A DNA stretch of 64,000 bases, taken from positions 3,131,961 through 3,195,960 of the forward strand of contig JAESIW010000137.1 of NCBI GenBank assembly GCA_016802295.1, in the 5' to 3' direction. Position 1 is the stretch's first letter. The number at the start of each line of letters is the position of its first letter. Below are positions 59,305 through 64,000 of the stretch, piece by piece. Position numbers and translations under genes: made by a program. This DNA comes from Brachionus rotundiformis (taxonomy: Eukaryota > Rotifera > Eurotatoria > Ploima > Brachionidae). The notes beneath the pieces are model-generated. The model was not told where the DNA came from, made no database searches, and saw only the letters and a list, made by a program, of their open reading frames with translations.

Positions 59305-61211
59305 ATGTTCGAATCAAAATCTCAAATAATTAATTTTCATGATCAATTGGTAAATCAAGTTGATATTTTCTTCGAACAACAGTCAAGAACTTCTAAATTT
59401 GACTTAGATTATCGGAACGATTTAATTCAAAAGATAAAGGAGTTAGAAACTTATAATTTATCAATAAACGATAAAAAATTTAAGTTTTGCTTTTTTTTTG
59501 GAAAAATTGATCACTTATATAGAGAATCTCTAACAAGACTGAATTTTGATGACCAGTCATCCGAAATAAAATTTGGTTTATTACTAATTACTAATGATTT
59601 AATTTCAAAGGAGATTTATGACAAATTAAAGTATAGTTTTTTATTATCATTTGATTTTATTTATTTATTTATTTCTATTTAGCTATCTTATAGATAATGG
59701 CGACAAAGCTGAAATCTTCAATTATGAAAATTTTAATTCATTAGAAACTAGTAAATCAATTAAATTAATTTTTATCATATTTTTAGTTTTTAAAAGTAAC
59801 AAAATTGAAAATTATTTATGAGTTGATGGTAAAGAATTTTAATCATCCTATAATAGATTTAACAGATACTTTAAAATCAGAATTGGAAACAATCGAAACA
59901 ACTTTTATAAGCAAAAGTTTAAACGAAAAGCAATTAGAATTCATACCACAGTATTTAAATTTAGTAAAAGTTAAAAATCTTATATGCCACAGTAATTTAT
60001 CTTTGTTTCTTGAAAATATTCCAAACGGTCTTTTTAGACACCTTAAATTTCTATCAAATGTAATTTTCAGCACCTGTAACATACATAAGTTAATTTGCCA
60101 TAATTTCATATATCTAGAAAATCTTATTTTTCTTCAATTTTTCCATTGTTGTATTCGTTCAATTGAGCCAAACACATTTTATGGATTGAAAAATCTTTAT
60201 GAGCTACATATAACAGATAATTATATAGTTAATTTGGTTCCCGAAGTATTTAATGGTCTTGATAATTTGAGTTATTTGAACCTTGATGCCAATCTAATTA
60301 AGACAATTAGAGAAAATAATTTTATCGTTTTGAAAAATCTAAGACACTTGAGATTGACCACCAATTGCATTAAAAAGTTTGAAAATGGTTGCTTCAATGG
60401 ATTAGATAATTTAAAAATTTTGCGCTTAAGCTATAACAAGCGGCTAGTGTTTTTAGATCCAGAAATTTTCAAACCAATATCAAATTTGGAAGCTTTATAT
60501 TTGAATAATATGGAATTTGAAGGAATAGATACCGATGTCTTCAAATATCTCAGTAATTTAAAGTTTTTAGATTTCTCCTTTACTTTTACCACTTGTACGG
60601 ATGCAAGAATTCTAAACAATCTAAAAAGTTTACAAGTCCTAAAGATATGTAAATATGATAGATTGGAAAATATGCAATTTTTAAATTTAAGCATGTTAAG
60701 AATGTTGGTATTTAACCAGTATGACCAGTATGACACATTTCAATTGGGAAAAGTATTTGATAATCTACAACTCTTAATCATTGATAATTTCTTTGGCTTT
60801 GGGAGAAATTTTTTTGAAAACTTAAAAAGCTTGGAATATTTAGCAATTTACCTGAAAGATTTTTCAATTATAGAAGCAATGGTCTCAGATGATTTTAAAT
60901 TGGTAAAAAAATTAAAATATTTTAAAATAGAATTAGATAATAAATCAGAAAAAGAAAAATTAGAATCTAAGATTTGCTATTTTAAAAATCTTTTTGATTC
61001 TAATGGGCACATAGAGCATAAATTATGGACTAGTAATTCAAAGTTAAATTTAGAGGTGATAAAATTATTTAAGTTTTATATTTTTTTTAAATGCTTTTTG
61101 ACTTAGATTATGTGTTGCCAGTCAAGGGATGCTTATTTAAACCAACATTTGAAAATTACAAAAGACTTAATGGAGCACGTATACGAAGCCATTTTTGATT
61201 TTATATACTGA
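59305..61211 (+). CDS. Leucine-rich-repeat protein without signal peptide, 585 residues
   Basis: Four exons (59305-59630, 59683-59750, 59797-61055, 61107-61211) join in phase to 585 codons. The N-terminal 130 residues (MFESKSQIINFHDQLVNQVD, then IQKIKELETYNL) are charged and helical, with no known domain. Residues about 170-470 carry some eleven typical LRRs (GLKNLYELHITDNYIVNLVPEVF, then GLDNLSYLNLDANLI, VLKNLRHLRLTTNCI and GLDNLKILRLSYNKR). The C-terminus has KLESKICYFKNLFD and CCQSRDAYLNQH. With the ATG at 59305 there is no signal peptide or membrane helix. An upstream in-frame start at about 59233 (MLFLNNKFVIYFFTFI) would add a hydrophobic N-terminus and a possible secretion signal. I cannot decide between them. 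No family or partner is recognised. The gene lies between two ABCA genes on the same strand. Confidence 0.8.
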
Positions 61212-63297
61212 AATTAAAAAATAAAAATTTAATCTTAACCTTATTTTTTCAAAAAAAAAAGTTTACTGAGTATATTCTTTTATTTAACATTTAAAAATTT
61301 AGCTTCTTTAAATTAAGAATATCAAAATTTAATTTTTTGTCTTTACTAAGTATGAAAGAATTTTGTATAAGCCAAATAAATACCAATAACAAGAAAAAAA
61401 CATTTTTCAGTTAGGTGATTTATAATTCTGGCTAATTTTGTTAAATAAAATAATTTTTAAAATAGTTCTAATTTTAAGTGATGACGAAGTTTTTTCCTTA
61501 AAAAGAAGCAAAATTTTGAATTTAAGAAAAAGGACAATTAGTTAAAATTAGAATTTGAAATAATTATTGACTATTATTTAAAAATTATTGTTAATAAATA
61601 AATAGACAAATTTTAATTAAATTAAATTAAATTAATTAAATTTTTGTCATTCTTTTAAATTCTCGTTGCTTAAATTATTTTATTCAGATTTTAAAAGTAT
61701 ATTTGTAAAGGTATATTTTTTCTTTATTCGATCGTTGTGAAACATAAAGGCTCGTTACAAAAAGTAAAGGAAATCCAAAAGATTTTTAAGATTTTTAGAT
61801 TTTGTTTAAAAATTTTATTGAGTTTTTATTGAGTAATTTTTTATGTGACTTGACTTTAAAAAATTAAAATTCGTTTAAAAATTTTAGTCGTTTTCCAAAA
61901 TTAGTCTTTCTTTTATATTTCTATCCGTGTCGATTTTTAGCCTTAACCTAAGCTTCTGCTCGTATTTCGGCCATTTTGAAGAGCTCCAAATAATTTACCT
62001 CTAAATTATTGCTACTTTCCCTATCTTTGAATGGCTCTGTTTTGCATGCCTGTTCATTCTATACCTGTCCAAGCCACAAACATAACTCATTGAACTTACA
62101 AATGAGTCGATGTTTTGAAATTTATCTAAATCTATCAATAAGACTTAGTTGTAAAAAAATGATCTTTTATGTTCACATTAATTAATACACAACTATCAAT
62201 AATTGTCAAATTGTAAAATAGTTCATTTTGTTAAACCAACTATTTTCTGCAAAATGAATTTTTAATAAATGGAAAATCTATTTTTATCAATTTTCTAAAC
62301 TATAATTCAATATTATAGAAAATAAATTGTTTAGTTAGATATTTTTATTTTTTTATTTTTTTGATAAAGGATTGATATGGAATTTATTTTAAATAAACAT
62401 GATTTATACATCTATTGTCAATGAAATCATAAAAATCAAGTATGCTAAAATTCAATACCTCATTTCAAAAAAATATTCTTTTTGATTACTTTATAAAAAA
62501 TAAACAAATAAAGTTCCTTCTAAAATCTTATGTTCGTTATGAAGTTATAGATACAAACTAAGGAAAAAAAATTACTAGTATGATATACTTTATATTTGTA
62601 CTTGAAAAACATATTTTGGCCTGAGCGATGACTTTTATGTACTTAATGTAATTATATGAATTCAAATTAGAGGTTGAGAAATCAAGTTCGAGATCCTGAT
62701 TTTAAAACTGTTATATATTAGGTTGAAGAAATCAAAACATAAAATAAACAATATTTGGTTACTCAAAGACATCGCCAGGCTTTTTTAAAATAGTTATCTT
62801 TTTTTAAATTACATTGAAAAAGATTGACTGTTATTTAAAATTTTTGCACATACTGGATTTTTCTACTGTCATTGACCATAGATCGATTTATATTTGTTTA
62901 AAATAATTAAAAAAACTAAATTATATTATACTCAAAAAAAATCAATAAAAAAAGTTAAATTAAAATTAAAATTTAAAAGCTTTATGTTGATATGATAACT
63001 CAAAATAAATTTTATTTGCCTAAATGTCAAGATAGTACATTATATCACTAAATTTATTTAGTACTAATAAACAAGAAAAAGTTCTTATCGTTTTTTTTGT
63101 GATTAAACTTATTAAGATAAATAATTTCATAACTAAACTTATTTTATTATAATAAACCATAGTTTAGAGCTAAAAATTTATGTCTCATGCACCTGAAAGT
63201 CTACTCACACTTTTGAAACTTATATAACTAGATAATTTTTAGTTGAGTTTAAATCTAGAATTAAAAAAAGAAAAAGTCTCATTAAAATTTCATAGAA
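61212..63297. other. 2.1-kb non-coding interval before the second ABCA gene
   Basis: AT-rich, with short tandem AAATT/TTAAA units around 61615-61645. No exon, RNA gene or mobile element is supported. Confidence 0.5.
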
Positions 63298-64000
63298 ATG
63301 GCTATAAATGGATTGAATAATAATTTAAAACAGCTATTTCTTCTTTTATGGAAAAATTTACGGCTTCAGTTAAAATCACCAGTTGGGCTCGCATTGGAAA
63401 TTTTGGTCCCGGCAATTTTTGCTTTTATTTTATTGCCAATCCGATCAATTGTCGACTCAACTCTTTATGCTGAACCTATATTTTTTAAACCTTTTGGAAT
63501 AGAACAACTACCATTTAAATTTTTAAATAACTCGATAGCATACCATCCCGATGATTCAAAAATTGTATCTAATTTATTAGATAGAGTTGGATCCGACTTG
63601 AATCTAGTACCAATAGGTAAAATATTAAGATCTTAATAAGACTAAAATTTATTCAAAATGTAAAAGGATTTAAGAGTGAAGAGGAAGCAGTGAATTATGC
63701 CATCAACATTAGCTACGCATCTAATTGTTTAGGAGTCATTTCATTTCTCAATACAAGTGAAACTAATTTAATCTATAAAATTCGTCTAAGTCATTCGCCA
63801 CGAAATAGCCCCAGCTTGAAGTATGATATAGATTTTTAAATTTATAACTTTAATATTATATTTTTCCTTTCAGTGCTTTTAGTCGAGATAGAGATTGGAA
63901 AACAAGTTTTTTGTATCCATTTTTTCCCGTCCTCGGTCCCAGAAACAAAGGACAAAACGAAGGAGGATCTCCAGGTAAAAAAATAAAAATAAATTTTAAT
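63298..64000 (+). CDS. Second ABCA-family transporter, 5' end only
   Basis: Three exons are visible: 63298-63616, 63667-63820, 63874-63974. A donor (G|GTAAAA) follows at the window edge, so the gene continues outside. The encoded 191 residues align along their length with the ABCA gene at 52852: LLLWKNLRLQLKSPVGLALEILVPAIFAFILLPIRSIVDS against the first gene's LLMWKNF..., then FKSEEEAVNYAINI, YKIRLSHSPR, DRDWKTSFLYPFFPVLGPR and EGGSPG. Splice positions and phases (1, 2, 1) are the same, and exon 3 has the same length (101 nt). This is the N-terminal helix and the start of the first extracellular loop. It is a paralogue from tandem duplication, not an assembly repeat, because nucleotide identity is only moderate. 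Confidence 0.93.

Overview
The window is nuclear DNA of an animal with a very AT-rich, compact genome. Genes carry many tiny introns (mostly about 45-100 nt) with GT...AG ends, and the gene set is metazoan: an opsin, an LDL-receptor class A membrane protein, an extracellular leucine-rich-repeat receptor, ABCA transporters, MAF1, TCF25, DPCD and NUDCD3. The composition, intron size and family mix would suit a rotifer or another small invertebrate. No marker here fixes the species, so that is an inference. Gene models were rebuilt by eye: exons were joined only where splice sites, reading phase and family resemblance agreed, and almost all models close exactly in frame.

Layout. 0-5.1 kb: NUDCD3 (-), an F-box/LRR protein (+), ABITRAM (+) and an unrecognised coiled-coil protein (-). 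5.1-7.1 kb: non-coding, with an assembly gap. 7.1-13 kb: MAF1 (+), DALRD3 (-) head-to-head with ZMAT5 (+), and a four-pass membrane protein with an LDLa module (-). 13-17.6 kb: non-coding. 17.6-20 kb: TCF25 (-). 21-22 kb: a decayed LINE fragment (-). 22.8-25.6 kb: an intronless LRR receptor (-). 25.6-41 kb: a 15-kb stretch without a recognisable gene. 41-47.1 kb: DPCD (-) head-to-head with an opsin (+), an acidic/basic low-complexity protein (+) and TSR3 (+). 47.2-48.7 kb: a CABIT-domain protein (-), followed by a gap and a false partial copy. 50.7-52.4 kb: GAR1 (+) and a solitary histone H2B (-). 52.8-64 kb: a full ABCA transporter (+), an intracellular-type LRR protein (+) and the start of a second ABCA gene (+) that runs off the window.

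Functional themes. Several genes serve RNA and translation: MAF1 (Pol III repression), DALRD3 (tRNA m3C), ZMAT5 (minor spliceosome), TCF25 (ribosome quality control), TSR3 and GAR1 (rRNA maturation). NUDCD3 and DPCD link to dynein and ciliary assembly. The membrane genes (opsin, LRR receptor, LDLa four-pass protein, ABCA pair) are the most lineage-specific part. Three N-gaps are each flanked by nearly identical 190-260 bp direct repeats, the signature of unmerged overlapping contig ends rather than real duplications.
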